Shown: positions 51,101 through 59,259 of the stretch, one piece after another | How the letters are laid out: every line of letters begins with the position of its first letter | Numbering within the stretch: the stretch's first letter is position 1 | Assembly (NCBI GenBank): GCA_963799365.1 | Contig: CAWCWV010000016.1 | Coordinates: forward strand, 372,001-436,000 | Source: Marinirhabdus sp963799365 | GTDB lineage: Bacteria; Bacteroidota; Bacteroidia; Flavobacteriales; Flavobacteriaceae | Direction of reading: 5' to 3' | Length of the DNA: 64,000 nt | Position numbers and translations under genes: made by a program | Notes under the pieces: generated by a model | What the model was told of the DNA's origin: nothing | What the model saw: only the letters and a program-made list of their open reading frames with translations | Databases searched by the model: none

Positions 51101-52101
51101 ATGCGAATAATGATGGTGCTGGTATAGGATTGGCTTTGGTGAAAGAACTTGCCATTCTATCTCATGGCAATATCGTAGCACACATGCTGAATGAAGACGA
51201 AATTCAGTTTACAGTTACCTTACCAGTGGAACGATCCTATTTTAAATCGACAGAAATTAGCGACCTTTCTACCCAAGTACATGAAAAAAATGATGAAGCA
51301 TTTGAAGGAAGAATGCCTTTGGAATCTAAAAATAATGGATCAAAAAATAAACCAATTGTATTATTGGTAGAAGACGATGATGATATTAGGGGCTATGTAA
51401 AATCATTTTTAAGAAATAGCTATAAGATAATTGAAGCGATGAATGGAAGGCAAGGAATTGAAAAAGCACTTGAAAACATTCCCGATCTTATTATTAGCGA
51501 TGTGATGATGCCCATTGAAGATGGAATTAGCCTTTGCAATACGTTAAAACAGGACGAGAAAACAAGTCATATCCCGATCATTTTATTAACTGCTAAAAGT
51601 AGCAATGAACATGAAATAGAAGGCTTACAAGTTGGAGCCGATGCTTATGTGACCAAGCCATTTAATAAAGGGAAATTGATTGCACAAATTGAAAACCTGT
51701 TAAAAATTAGAGCACAGCTTCAAAAACACTTCAGTACAACCTTCCGCATTAATCCTGAATTAGCAGTTACTTCAACCGAAGCTGAATTTTTAAAACGCTT
51801 ACAAACTGTTTTAGATACACATATAACAGATCCGGCATTTACCAGTGATCAATTTGGAAAGCTAATGCACATTAGCCGGACCCAGCTTCACAGAAAATTG
51901 AAGGCGACCACGAACATGACTACCAGCGAGTTTATACGTTCACAACGATTAATACTTGCCAAAGAGCTACTTGAAACATCTGATGCTACCATTTCGGAAA
52001 TTGCATATCAAGTTGGCTTCAATACACCTTCGTACTTTATTAAGTGCTTTAAGGAAATCTACCACCATACTCCAAATGAGTTTCAGTCCAAAGTCTTGTA
52101 A
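48172..52101 (+). CDS. Hybrid two-component system regulator (HTCS)
   Basis: This 1309-residue one-protein signalling system has a signal peptide (RLFLIFFIVNILIGYSQG) and two Reg_prop beta-propellers with repeated 'D..G.IWIGT' strands (DRLWIGSYGQGVYLVDF, NNIWIATDGGGMCLYDD). Next is a Y_Y_Y domain (YENWQEA-like YDENWQEAKNFNFVRYTNLP), a membrane helix (LAYVFYGLLLITGLYLF), HisKA with His812 (SHEFRTPLTLI) and HATPase (LNLLSNALKYAPEKGFV, GAGIGLALVKEL). The receiver has phospho-acceptor Asp1110 (DLIISDVMMPIEDG), and an AraC-type HTH ends it (SEIAYQVGFNTPSYFIKCF). HTCS proteins sense a ligand, often a sugar, in the periplasm and activate nearby genes; no SusCD or glycosidase genes follow here, which is odd. 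Confidence 0.95.
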   Translation: MRLFLIFFIVNILIGYSQGDNSYHFKQLSDENDNMPAGSLGIVQDSIGYIWMAGFNGLSKYDGKTIKFFPKNFVSESDIIIYDRKLYTDRELNTWIITGERRIEKLNCKEETFTTVGKIPMPKVLYQDFNLNFYVGTSNNGIFKINAKTEDTIQLLKKKDIPINVNEFAEMQNHVWAATTSGVYKISPDNQYVKYALPIEDDYHTTVVGASEKNGVFVGTYLNKVFKYNVTTDTFEIFKGFPNYSLLENLYVHNLFFDSKDRLWIGSYGQGVYLVDFDAQTILNFKHDKQNPNSIPYDCVTAIYEDRTNNIWIATDGGGMCLYDDKLQKFNILNNERVPNDINLSLVKSVDIDHNGNLWMGTHNYGVVLLDSTKTNLKVYNVQNSGLTSDKIAYLKFIEKDLWIANETPEIQILKPDGNVSTLNKSSQPKLDVGYIYHIFQDSKNRVWLSTSDSGLIQFDSDLGIVKQYRYNPEDFNSITSDLIYSIAEDSENNIWIGTKYKGLCRINPETDKIDRYSEFDGLARYLYIDSQDAVWIATNTKGLIKFDPATGKTIVYDSSFGIKSSTICAILPDGDNLWLGSNRGLIKFNTQSLEVESYDKVDGLQSSYFVTRSAVKDSKRNLFYFGGVKGVNWFNPENIKQNSSLTTTTITKVEVNDKLQSVFFPKRFKHTENTVNFTFTSLHFSSPNSNNYKYKLVNYDENWQEAKNFNFVRYTNLPPNDYEFQVISSNYDDVWNETPATYSFKINKPWYATNLAYVFYGLLLITGLYLFYKYLQWRLQIKNELEFEHKEAERLKKLDEFKNRLFTNISHEFRTPLTLISDPIDNQLSKPYLKKKDREELTMVKRNAGRLLNLVNQILDISKLETGNLKLSVAQDNLELLLKQLVSPFKFKAQKKQIDLNCNIGKTNTVWFDRDVIEKIVLNLLSNALKYAPEKGFVRFEALIQKDYLVINVTNNGVLYSKEDLQKLFKRYYQADANNDGAGIGLALVKELAILSHGNIVAHMLNEDEIQFTVTLPVERSYFKSTEISDLSTQVHEKNDEAFEGRMPLESKNNGSKNKPIVLLVEDDDDIRGYVKSFLRNSYKIIEAMNGRQGIEKALENIPDLIISDVMMPIEDGISLCNTLKQDEKTSHIPIILLTAKSSNEHEIEGLQVGADAYVTKPFNKGKLIAQIENLLKIRAQLQKHFSTTFRINPELAVTSTEAEFLKRLQTVLDTHITDPAFTSDQFGKLMHISRTQLHRKLKATTNMTTSEFIRSQRLILAKELLETSDATISEIAYQVGFNTPSYFIKCFKEIYHHTPNEFQSKVL

Positions 52102-52119
52102 ATAGGGGCTTTTTAGCGC

Positions 52120-52154
52120 TTGAAACATATCTTCTAACCTTTGAAACATATCTT
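52120..52154. promoter_or_regulatory. Two 14-bp direct repeats, 21 bp apart
   Basis: TTGAAACATATCTT occurs at 52120-52133 and again at 52141-52154. The 21-bp period puts both on the same face of the helix, as with direct-repeat sites of AraC-type regulators. They lie 19 bp after the HTCS stop and upstream of the array, so they may be the HTCS operator. No clear TAnnTTTG box sits just after them. Confidence 0.5.
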
Positions 52155-52207
52155 GTATTCAAAGGTCATATTTCCCTATAAGTTTATCACTCCAAAAGAA
52201 TTGGTCT

Positions 52208-52342
52208 ATGAAGAATACCAAAAAAAACCAGACTAAAGAAGACCATATCTACTTGAGTATTGATCATTTAAAAGAAGGTCGATACCAATTAAAAATACTG
52301 CTCGATAATAAAGTATTGAAATCGATAAAAATCAATAAATAA
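52208..52342 (+). CDS. Small protein (44 aa) behind the HTCS gene
   Basis: The frame reads MKNTKKNQTKEDHIYLSIDH, LKEGRYQLKILLDNKVLKSI and KINK, with no signal peptide. The second half (GRYQLKILLDNKVLKSIKI) has the beta-strand pattern of the last strands of type IX sorting-like domains. It is preceded by the 14-bp direct repeats. The rest of 52343-52591 has no supported gene. Small size makes the call uncertain. Confidence 0.5.
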   Translation: MKNTKKNQTKEDHIYLSIDHLKEGRYQLKILLDNKVLKSIKINK

Positions 52343-52591
52343 TAATGAAAGACTTCTTAATCATAAAAAATAAAACGTGCACATCATACTCGTATCATTG
52401 GCATTAATATGATGGAATCCAAATCAGAACTTTCCGATAACGGGTCAAGTAAACATAAAGTTTTGATTTTTTCTTGCTAATAAAAAAACTATTACTAAAA
52501 GCATAATCTTAAAAAATAGCGTAGCGAAAATTAAAATAAAGCACCAAATGGGCGATTTCAATAAAATCTTAAACAGTTTAATAACTAATTG

Positions 52592-55500
52592 ATGAAAATA
52601 CTATTAACTATCCTGGCTATGGCGATTTGCCTCCCATCTTCTGCTCAAATACTTGATAAACTAAAGAAGGTTAAAAATACTATAGGTTCAACTATCTCAT
52701 TGGATAAACTACGCCAAGACCCTGTAAGCACTTCTTTTAAAGATGTAGATAAAACAAAATATCTTGAAGATGATTTTGGAAACAATGCTACTTATAAAGA
52801 TATTCACGACCAACCCTATACCTGGGAAAACGGATTTTTTTTAACCCCTGGTTTCTATGAAGGGCGTTTTAATTCTTTTTGTATTAAAGCAGGAACTTAC
52901 AGACCATCTGAAGGGAGTGGACGGTTCTATGCAGAATTAAAAGGTCCTAAAGCCGATATTGTTGAAGCAATAGTAAATGGATATCATAAAAAATCGAATA
53001 TTACACAATATGATGTTCAGCTGTTATTGTGGGCCATTATTATAAAGACTGATTTTCAAAAAATGAAAGGTCCTATAAAAGCAACCGCCATACAACTACT
53101 TACACCAGAACAAATTCTTAGACTTAGCAAAGGTGCTTTAGAAAAATATGCTTCAAGCGAAATAAAGAACATAGCGAAGAAAGATGAAACCCTTAGCGCT
53201 ATACTTGAAGCAGAGAATAATTTACGGCAAAAATTTTACGAAGGCGTTTCAGACTATAATGAATATGAAGCTATTGCTATGCGAGCAGGAGTAGAGCCTC
53301 CTTCCAAAGAGTTTAATTATGGTAGATGGACTCGGCATCCTAATGGTTTCTTTATTCGTTATAAGGTCATAGGGTATCAACAAACCCTCACCCAGATCTA
53401 TGTTCCAGAAGACCTGGAAGCGTATCAACCTATAAAAGGAAAAGGTCCTTCTATAAATGAATTTCATAGACCAGCTCAAGGTAAGTATTACCAATCTAGA
53501 AATGCTATTGCAACACCACCGGACCCTTATTCACAACGTATCATACAAACCGATATTAAGCCTGGAAATACCGGGGGTCCTGGCTTCCCAGGAAGTGGTG
53601 GAAACTCTGGAAGCGGTGGAAATTCTGGAGGAGGCGATGGAAATTCTGGTGGTGGTGATGGCAATTCTGGAGGAGATGATGACTCTAATAACCCTGGTGG
53701 AGGTGATCAGGTAGGCGGCAATGACCAGAGTGGCGGTGAAGATAACCAAGGTGGTGGTGATAATCAGGGAGGTGGAGATAACCAATCGGGAGGGTTACCT
53801 AATGGATACCCTGAAACTAATGCTTTTAAATGTGAAGAAATAGTAAACAGTATTGCAGATACAACCATAAAAAGAGAAATAGTTTATCAAAATTTGCCCG
53901 GAGCGCTGGTTTGCGTTTTTAAAGGTGATTCTATCATCCATATGAAAGCTTATGGGAATATGGCACCAGGTGAGCCACTAACTCTGGACACAAGACTACA
54001 TTGGGCCTCTATTTCAAAATCAGTTACGGCGGTAGCAGCAATTCAAATGGTTGAGCGTGGAAAACTCAGCTTAAGTGATAAACCTTCTAACATGCTTTCT
54101 TATTGGCCTTCTAGTATTGAAGTAAAAGATACAGCTAACAATAAGCTTACTGAAAAGCGTTTAGGAGATATTACCTTAAAGAACTTATTAAACAATACCA
54201 GTGGCATCCAACATTATGGAAAGGGAATGAATGATTCCACTTCTACGATTTTTAAAAAGACGAAAGTTCCTTTTATAGAAAACAAAAAGTATAACAATCT
54301 GCCCAATGGTGCATTTAATGCAGAAAGTGCCGTAGGCGCATTCAACGAATCGGTATTGGATTTTGCACCTGGAAAAGATTATTTGTATTCATCTTATGGC
54401 TTTGTATTAGCCGGAGCAATGGTAGATAAACAAAGTGAATATGGATTTGAAGATTGGGTATATAAAAATATGAAGAGCGGGCTTGGTTTAACTAGCTTTC
54501 AAAAAAACACTAATAGCGACACTTATGGATATGAAATGTATAATGACGGGATTGTTGGAAGTCATAAAGTTGGTAATAGGGAAAGAGTTTTACCCGCTGG
54601 TGGTTGGGAATCTACCATATGTGATCTAGCAACGTATGCTAGAGCCCTGAGCAAAGGTGAACTTTTTATATACGACGATGATGAACTTTGGAAGGATGAA
54701 CATATTATGTTCAATAAATACGGCTTAGGTTTAATCAAGGATGGTTCTGGAGACGATTTATCAATTGCTCATGATGGAACAAATAATTACGTAAGATCAT
54801 TAATACAATTTTTTCCTAGTGACGATGTAGGTATTGCAATCCTTGTCCCACATACCCATGCAGATGTTTGGCGTATCGCTAGAAACTTAATAGATGATAT
54901 GAACTTACGTATAGGAATTAAAAAGTGGGCAAGCGATAGCCTGCCACTCGATGCCTGTCATAAAGGTATGAAGAGTAAAAATGATAAGTTTCTCGGAGTT
55001 TGGCGAGATACTGGAAAAAAACAAATAATAAGAACGGGTCTTGATTTAGAGGCTTTTAAAATAGAGATAAACAAACTACATATCTCAGGCTATTATCTGG
55101 ACACTTTTGATGTTAGTTATACTGGAAATGATTCTAAAGAAATTTTTGATGGAATTTTTAAAGAAGGAAGCAAGGTTCAGGTACTTATGGCTGGTAAAAC
55201 CAGAAAAGAAATAAATCAAGTCGTTAGTAATTTTAGGAATCAAGGTTTAGAAATTGTTGACATAAATTATGGCCGTGAAAAAAATGACGAAGTTGAAGAT
55301 GGAATGTACAACTATACCTTAAGTGCCTTATTCGAAAAAGATGCACCCCAATCTACTTTAGTCAATGCAACCACTGTAGACATCGACGAAGTAATCAACC
55401 AACAACAAAGCAGTAATCTCAAAATTGTTGATATTGAGGCTATTCCAATTTTCCAAAGCTATCAACAAAGCTTCATTTGCCTTTTCATCGAGGGTGCGCC

Positions 55501-55798
55501 GAACACTTATTTGGTCGCAGATGCCAATAATTTTAAGGATAATTTGAAAAATGGAGTGTATAACTCTAAGGGAGATCTATTGGATATAGAATTTTATAAG
55601 CTAGACAGATTAGAGGGCACATTTTGGAAGATTGTGGGTATATGGGAAGACTCAAGTAAAGGCTTACGTCATAACCTTGATGATGATAAAAACAACTACA
55701 GTTTTTGTGATTTCATGGCATTACATACCGATAATTCAAAAAACGGATTTGAATTGATTGATTGGGAACGTTTGGAGCTTCCCCCAATTAAAGATTAA
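52592..55798 (+). CDS. Secreted multidomain protein: unknown domain, Gly-rich linker, serine beta-lactamase-type domain, C-terminal repeats
   Basis: The product is 1068 residues. A signal peptide (MKILLTILAMAICLPSSA) is followed by a short amphipathic helix (ILDKLKKVKNTIGS) and an unknown alpha/beta domain to about residue 320. A Gly/Asn/Asp/Ser-rich linker spans about 326-400. A class C beta-lactamase or esterase-like domain then carries the S-x-x-K active site WASISKS (Ser473, Lys476), Tyr599 in YSSYGF and an AHDGTNNYVR segment. The last ~200 residues contain repeats like NQGLEIVDINYG and SNLKIVDIEAIP, which resemble polyglycine-hydrolase repeats. It may be a peptidase, esterase or peptidoglycan-active hydrolase. 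I read the ATG at 52592 as the start, not the TTG before it. Confidence 0.8.
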   Translation: MKILLTILAMAICLPSSAQILDKLKKVKNTIGSTISLDKLRQDPVSTSFKDVDKTKYLEDDFGNNATYKDIHDQPYTWENGFFLTPGFYEGRFNSFCIKAGTYRPSEGSGRFYAELKGPKADIVEAIVNGYHKKSNITQYDVQLLLWAIIIKTDFQKMKGPIKATAIQLLTPEQILRLSKGALEKYASSEIKNIAKKDETLSAILEAENNLRQKFYEGVSDYNEYEAIAMRAGVEPPSKEFNYGRWTRHPNGFFIRYKVIGYQQTLTQIYVPEDLEAYQPIKGKGPSINEFHRPAQGKYYQSRNAIATPPDPYSQRIIQTDIKPGNTGGPGFPGSGGNSGSGGNSGGGDGNSGGGDGNSGGDDDSNNPGGGDQVGGNDQSGGEDNQGGGDNQGGGDNQSGGLPNGYPETNAFKCEEIVNSIADTTIKREIVYQNLPGALVCVFKGDSIIHMKAYGNMAPGEPLTLDTRLHWASISKSVTAVAAIQMVERGKLSLSDKPSNMLSYWPSSIEVKDTANNKLTEKRLGDITLKNLLNNTSGIQHYGKGMNDSTSTIFKKTKVPFIENKKYNNLPNGAFNAESAVGAFNESVLDFAPGKDYLYSSYGFVLAGAMVDKQSEYGFEDWVYKNMKSGLGLTSFQKNTNSDTYGYEMYNDGIVGSHKVGNRERVLPAGGWESTICDLATYARALSKGELFIYDDDELWKDEHIMFNKYGLGLIKDGSGDDLSIAHDGTNNYVRSLIQFFPSDDVGIAILVPHTHADVWRIARNLIDDMNLRIGIKKWASDSLPLDACHKGMKSKNDKFLGVWRDTGKKQIIRTGLDLEAFKIEINKLHISGYYLDTFDVSYTGNDSKEIFDGIFKEGSKVQVLMAGKTRKEINQVVSNFRNQGLEIVDINYGREKNDEVEDGMYNYTLSALFEKDAPQSTLVNATTVDIDEVINQQQSSNLKIVDIEAIPIFQSYQQSFICLFIEGAPNTYLVADANNFKDNLKNGVYNSKGDLLDIEFYKLDRLEGTFWKIVGIWEDSSKGLRHNLDDDKNNYSFCDFMALHTDNSKNGFELIDWERLELPPIKD

Positions 55799-55835
55799 AT
55801 ACAACCTATGTTTATTAATAAATAGAAAGTAACTC

Positions 55836-56447
55836 ATGAAATGTAAATCTATAATTATACTAAGCCTATCATTATTTCTTGTAGGGAGTTGTAACCAAAA
55901 AAAGGAGACTTCGAAAAAGCCATCTATGGTACAGGAAATTAAAACACTACCCAAAATGGTAGATAAGGCAAAGAAGAATGTAACGATAACCGATAAATTG
56001 AAAGAACTTAAACCTATCACAATAGCAGAAGTTGAAGTTTGGATGCCTGCTAAAATAGGTGCTATGGAGCGGACCTATTACAAAACCAATATATCGCCTG
56101 GTGGGGTTTTAGCATCAAGAGCCACCTTTAAAGATCCTAACAATAAACAGACGATCAAAATAACGTTTATGGATGGCGCTGGAGAATCAGGCAGTATGGC
56201 GATTAGTCCCTATTTGAATTTAGAACGGTTTTATGAAGAAAGGAATGATGAAAATGGATTTCAAAAAATTATAACCAGGAATGATATGCTCATTGTCCAG
56301 AAATACAAAATACGAGGAGATAAGTTTGACTTAGAATTTGCGCCAAAAAACAGGTATATAGTTAAAATTGAAACAGAAACCTTAAATGAAGAGGAACTAT
56401 GGAGTGCTGTGTCGCAATTTAATTTTGAAAAACTAGATGGAATTTAA
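55836..56447 (+). CDS. Array lipoprotein A
   Basis: This 203-residue lipoprotein has signal MKCKSIIILSLSLFLVGSC and lipid Cys. The body has LKPITIAEVEVWMPAKIGAM, KITFMDGAGESGSMAISPYL and the tail EEELWSAVSQFNFEKLDGI. It is paralogous to the genes at 56869, 58274 and 59260 by the shared 'ITFMDGAG..GS' and 'E.LW.A...F.FEKL' segments. I do not recognise a named family. It is 37 bp after the multidomain protein gene. Confidence 0.8.
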   Translation: MKCKSIIILSLSLFLVGSCNQKKETSKKPSMVQEIKTLPKMVDKAKKNVTITDKLKELKPITIAEVEVWMPAKIGAMERTYYKTNISPGGVLASRATFKDPNNKQTIKITFMDGAGESGSMAISPYLNLERFYEERNDENGFQKIITRNDMLIVQKYKIRGDKFDLEFAPKNRYIVKIETETLNEEELWSAVSQFNFEKLDGI

Positions 56448-56459
56448 AAATAAACTACC

Positions 56460-56813
56460 ATGGAATCAACAAACACACAAACACAACAAACCGAACTAAA
56501 CAAAGACGCCAAACAAATTGCAATCATCGCTTATATCACAATCATCGGGCTCATCGTAGCCTTCATAATGAACAATGAGAAAAAATTTGAATTTTCTAAA
56601 TACCATATCATTCAGTCGCTTGGCCTGGCAGCTACTGGATTTGCGATTGGTATCATTGGATTGATCCCAATATTAGGTTGGATCCTGAATATCATAGGTG
56701 CGTTTGTTTTAATATATATGTGGGCGATGGGGCTTATGAATGCCGTGAATGAAAAAAATAAACCTGTACCATTTCTAGGTAAAAAATACGAAGAATGGTT
56801 TGCGAAAATTTAA
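56460..56813 (+). CDS. DUF4870-like membrane protein
   Basis: This 117-residue protein has a hydrophilic leader (TNTQTQQTELNKDAKQIAII) and membrane segments IIAYITIIGLIVAFIMNN, YHIIQSLGLAATGFAIGI and IGLIPILGWILNIIGAFVLI. The Q-S-L-G and helix spacing fit the DUF4870/TMEM family of small inner-membrane proteins. It sits among the lipoprotein array and could be their membrane partner, but that is speculation. Confidence 0.8.
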   Translation: MESTNTQTQQTELNKDAKQIAIIAYITIIGLIVAFIMNNEKKFEFSKYHIIQSLGLAATGFAIGIIGLIPILGWILNIIGAFVLIYMWAMGLMNAVNEKNKPVPFLGKKYEEWFAKI

Positions 56814-56868
56814 TACAACCAAGTTATAAAAAACGAAAGTTAAAAATCCATTAACCCTCTTTTAGAAT

Positions 56869-57465
56869 ATGCAACATATCTTAATTAAAAGCCTAGTACT
56901 TCTCCTATTTTTCAGTTGTGGTGATAAAGAAAATGAAACTGTCGAAAATGAAGGCATCACATTTGAAGAGCTCGAAAATATAGAAAAAGAAAATGAGCCC
57001 ACTATTAGTAAACTCAAAGAGCTAATACCAATAACTGCCAAAGAAGTAGATGCTTGGATACCAAACACTTTAAATGCTATGCAACGTACTTCCTACGTAC
57101 CCGATGCATCACCAGATACATTCATATTTGTTACTAATGCAACATTTGGAGATCCAAACACCAATAAGAGTTTAAATATTTCTTTCATGGATGGTGCAGG
57201 TGCTTGGGGTAGTATGACGATAGGTCCTTTTTTTGGATTAGAAAAATTATATGAAGAAAAATCAAGTGATGATGGCTATCAAAAAACAATCAAAAAAAAT
57301 GGGAGGTCTGTTTTCCAAAAATATGAAAAACAAGGAAATCAATTTCTTATAGAATTTGTCTCCCAAAATAGATATTTAATATTAATAAATAGTGAATTCT
57401 TAACAGAAGAAGAGCTATGGCATGCTATCGATCAATTTCATTTTGAAAAATTACCAGGAATTTAA
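56869..57465 (+). CDS. Array lipoprotein B
   Basis: This 198-residue paralogue of lipoprotein A has a short signal (ILIKSLVLLLFFSCGDKEN, lipid Cys), an acidic linker, then LIPITAKEVDAWIPNTLNAM, NISFMDGAGAWGSMTIGPFF and LTEEELWHAIDQFHFEKLPGI-like end (read in pieces: EELWHAIDQF, HFEKLPGI). It is the closest match to lipoprotein A. Function unknown. Confidence 0.8.
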   Translation: MQHILIKSLVLLLFFSCGDKENETVENEGITFEELENIEKENEPTISKLKELIPITAKEVDAWIPNTLNAMQRTSYVPDASPDTFIFVTNATFGDPNTNKSLNISFMDGAGAWGSMTIGPFFGLEKLYEEKSSDDGYQKTIKKNGRSVFQKYEKQGNQFLIEFVSQNRYLILINSEFLTEEELWHAIDQFHFEKLPGI

Positions 57466-57477
57466 AAGCTACTACCA

Positions 57478-58206
57478 ATGAAAACAATTTATACCATTCT
57501 ATTCACACTCATTCTTTCTACAAGCTCATTATCTGCGCAAATAGAAGGCATGTTAGGCGATATTTTAAAAGAAGTACAGGACAAGGTAGGTGATGCCCAA
57601 CAAACATCCGAAAAAGAAGCAGATTCAAAAGCAGCAAAAGAATTAAAGGACCAAATCAAGTTTTATATTTCTGGTATTAATGATTTAGACAAATATTCGG
57701 CAGAGTTAAAATGTGTTTACTTAATGCTAAAATTGGCTTTTATACAATTTGGCCTTGAAACGGACAATCGTAATGAAGAAATCTGTCAAAAACAATATGA
57801 TTTGTATGGAATGCAATTAATGGTGCTAGCATCAACATCCGCAATAGGATATTGTTATGAAGATCTAGATAACTTGAAATATTATAGTAATAATTTATCT
57901 CCTGAATATGAAAACCTCTTAGAAGAATATTATAACGCCATATACTACCCCGGTTATAGTGATGATGATATTATTAACCAATCAGCATTGGAATTAGACT
58001 TTCGTAGAACTTTAATGAATGGCATAACTACAATGGCTTCTTTTTATAGGGAAAAAGGAGATACTAAGAAAAGTATTGAAAAGAGAGAGATAAATAATAT
58101 CATATCCTATATAATTAGAGAATTTAACCCTCTAAGCTCTTTATTTAAAATAAAGGATATAGGTTTAAAAATGAAAGCATTACCCTGTAGTGATGGCAGG
58201 ACCTAA
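57478..58206 (+). CDS. Secreted helical protein, LPC-tail family, copy 1
   Basis: This 242-residue protein has signal MKTIYTILFTLILSTSSLSA, then an amphipathic segment (GMLGDILKEVQDKVGDAQQT). The helical body has paired Cys (ELKCVYLMLKLAF, EEICQKQYDLY, GYCYEDLDNLKYY) and ends LKMKALPCSDG. The last motif and Cys spacing are shared with the gene at 60743 and the remnant at 62221. It is probably periplasmic and disulfide-bonded; function unknown. Confidence 0.75.
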   Translation: MKTIYTILFTLILSTSSLSAQIEGMLGDILKEVQDKVGDAQQTSEKEADSKAAKELKDQIKFYISGINDLDKYSAELKCVYLMLKLAFIQFGLETDNRNEEICQKQYDLYGMQLMVLASTSAIGYCYEDLDNLKYYSNNLSPEYENLLEEYYNAIYYPGYSDDDIINQSALELDFRRTLMNGITTMASFYREKGDTKKSIEKREINNIISYIIREFNPLSSLFKIKDIGLKMKALPCSDGRT

Positions 58207-58273
58207 CAAAGTTAAAAGGACAATTATAGACGCCTAAATCTATAGAACACAATAAACCACTTAAAACATTAAA

Positions 58274-58894
58274 ATGAAAAAATCACACCTACTTTCACTC
58301 CTACTCCTGCTTTTAATCTGTGCCTGTAATAATGCAGAAGACAGTAAAAGCATCTCTGAAAAAGGTTCAAACACAACTGCCGAAAAAACAAAATCTAGTC
58401 AAGTAAAAGATGGCAGTAAGGAAAAATCTGGTATTCAAAAGAAACTAGTAGAAACCAAACCTTTGAGTGAAAACCAAATACAACAATGGTTTCCCGAGAC
58501 ACTTCTAAACTTAACTAAAACCTCGAGTCAAAAGGGCACCTTACTTGCTCCTGACGCTCATGGAGCCAGTGGAATGTACGTCGGAAACGACAACCAAAAG
58601 TTTAGTATATCCATTACCGATTGTGCAGGTACAGGGGCAGAAAAGATCTATAAAAATTATGCTGATTATAAAAAGCAGAAAAACGACCATGAAAACAGTA
58701 CAAGTATCACAACGTATTTCAATAAAGATGGAAGAAGCGGAAAAACGCTATTTGTAAAGTCACTAAATATGTACAACCTCGATTTTCTGTATAAAGACCG
58801 GCTAGCCGTTACTATAAACGCTCAAAATATGGAGCAAGAAAACGTCTATAAGGTCATAGATGCCATTCCTTTTGATGACCTCATAAAACAATAA
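58274..58894 (+). CDS. Array lipoprotein C
   Basis: This 206-residue lipoprotein (MKKSHLLSLLLLLLICACNN, lipid Cys) has a long Ser/Lys/Glu-rich linker (NAEDSKSISEKGSNTTAEKT), then NQIQQWFPETLLNLTKTSSQ, FSISITDCAGTGAEKIYKNY (Asp-Cys-Ala in place of Asp-Gly-Ala) and the end VYKVIDAIPFDDLIKQ. It is a more distant paralogue of A, B and D. Confidence 0.75.
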   Translation: MKKSHLLSLLLLLLICACNNAEDSKSISEKGSNTTAEKTKSSQVKDGSKEKSGIQKKLVETKPLSENQIQQWFPETLLNLTKTSSQKGTLLAPDAHGASGMYVGNDNQKFSISITDCAGTGAEKIYKNYADYKKQKNDHENSTSITTYFNKDGRSGKTLFVKSLNMYNLDFLYKDRLAVTINAQNMEQENVYKVIDAIPFDDLIKQ

Positions 58895-58931
58895 AATTAA
58901 AAATTTAATTAATACCTAAAATCCATTTATT

Positions 58932-59081
58932 ATGAAAACTAAATTCTTATTTATTTTATTATTGTTTGTTGCTGCCTTTTTTACAAGTTGCGAGAAAGAA
59001 GATGCAAAAGAAAGCTGTGAAGATCTTGGTTGTCAGTGGGTTCAACCTCTTGATGAAGATGAATTTCGATGTAGCTGTTAA
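58932..59081 (+). CDS. Small Cys-rich lipoprotein (49 aa)
   Basis: The frame reads a lipoprotein signal (KTKFLFILLLFVAAFFTSCE, lipid Cys) and a mature part of about 28 residues with four more Cys (ESCEDLGCQWVQPLDEDEF, RCSC). The Cys pairs suggest two disulfides or metal binding. It follows lipoprotein C by 37 bp on the same strand; an inverted repeat (CCAGTG/CACTGG, 59111-59136) lies downstream. Not recognised. Confidence 0.65.
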   Translation: MKTKFLFILLLFVAAFFTSCEKEDAKESCEDLGCQWVQPLDEDEFRCSC

Positions 59082-59121
59082 TCAAATTATAGCCTATAAT
59101 TGATAAAAAGCCAGTGGTATT

Positions 59122-59229
59122 TTAATTTTTCACTGGTTTAAAAAATGTTTCAAACCCCACCTAAAATGTAGTGCAAGAAAAGTCTATAATATCTTAAATG
59201 CAATCCCTTTAGATGCGCTTATTAAATAA
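59122..59229 (+). pseudogene. C-terminal remnant of an array lipoprotein
   Basis: In frame to a stop at 59227-59229 the DNA encodes KVYNILNAIPLDALIK, which matches the end of lipoprotein C (VYKVIDAIPFDDLIKQ). There is no start or signal peptide upstream, and the rest of the homologous protein is missing. It is best read as the stump of a lost fifth paralogue. Confidence 0.6.
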
Positions 59230-59259
59230 AACCTAAACAATTAATTTAAAAATCAGAGT

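Noticed and set aside
53531..53785. Antisense frame (Thr/Ile/Ser-rich) over the Gly-rich linker
   Set aside because: It is the complement of a repetitive Gly/Asn codon run, with biased composition and no start context.
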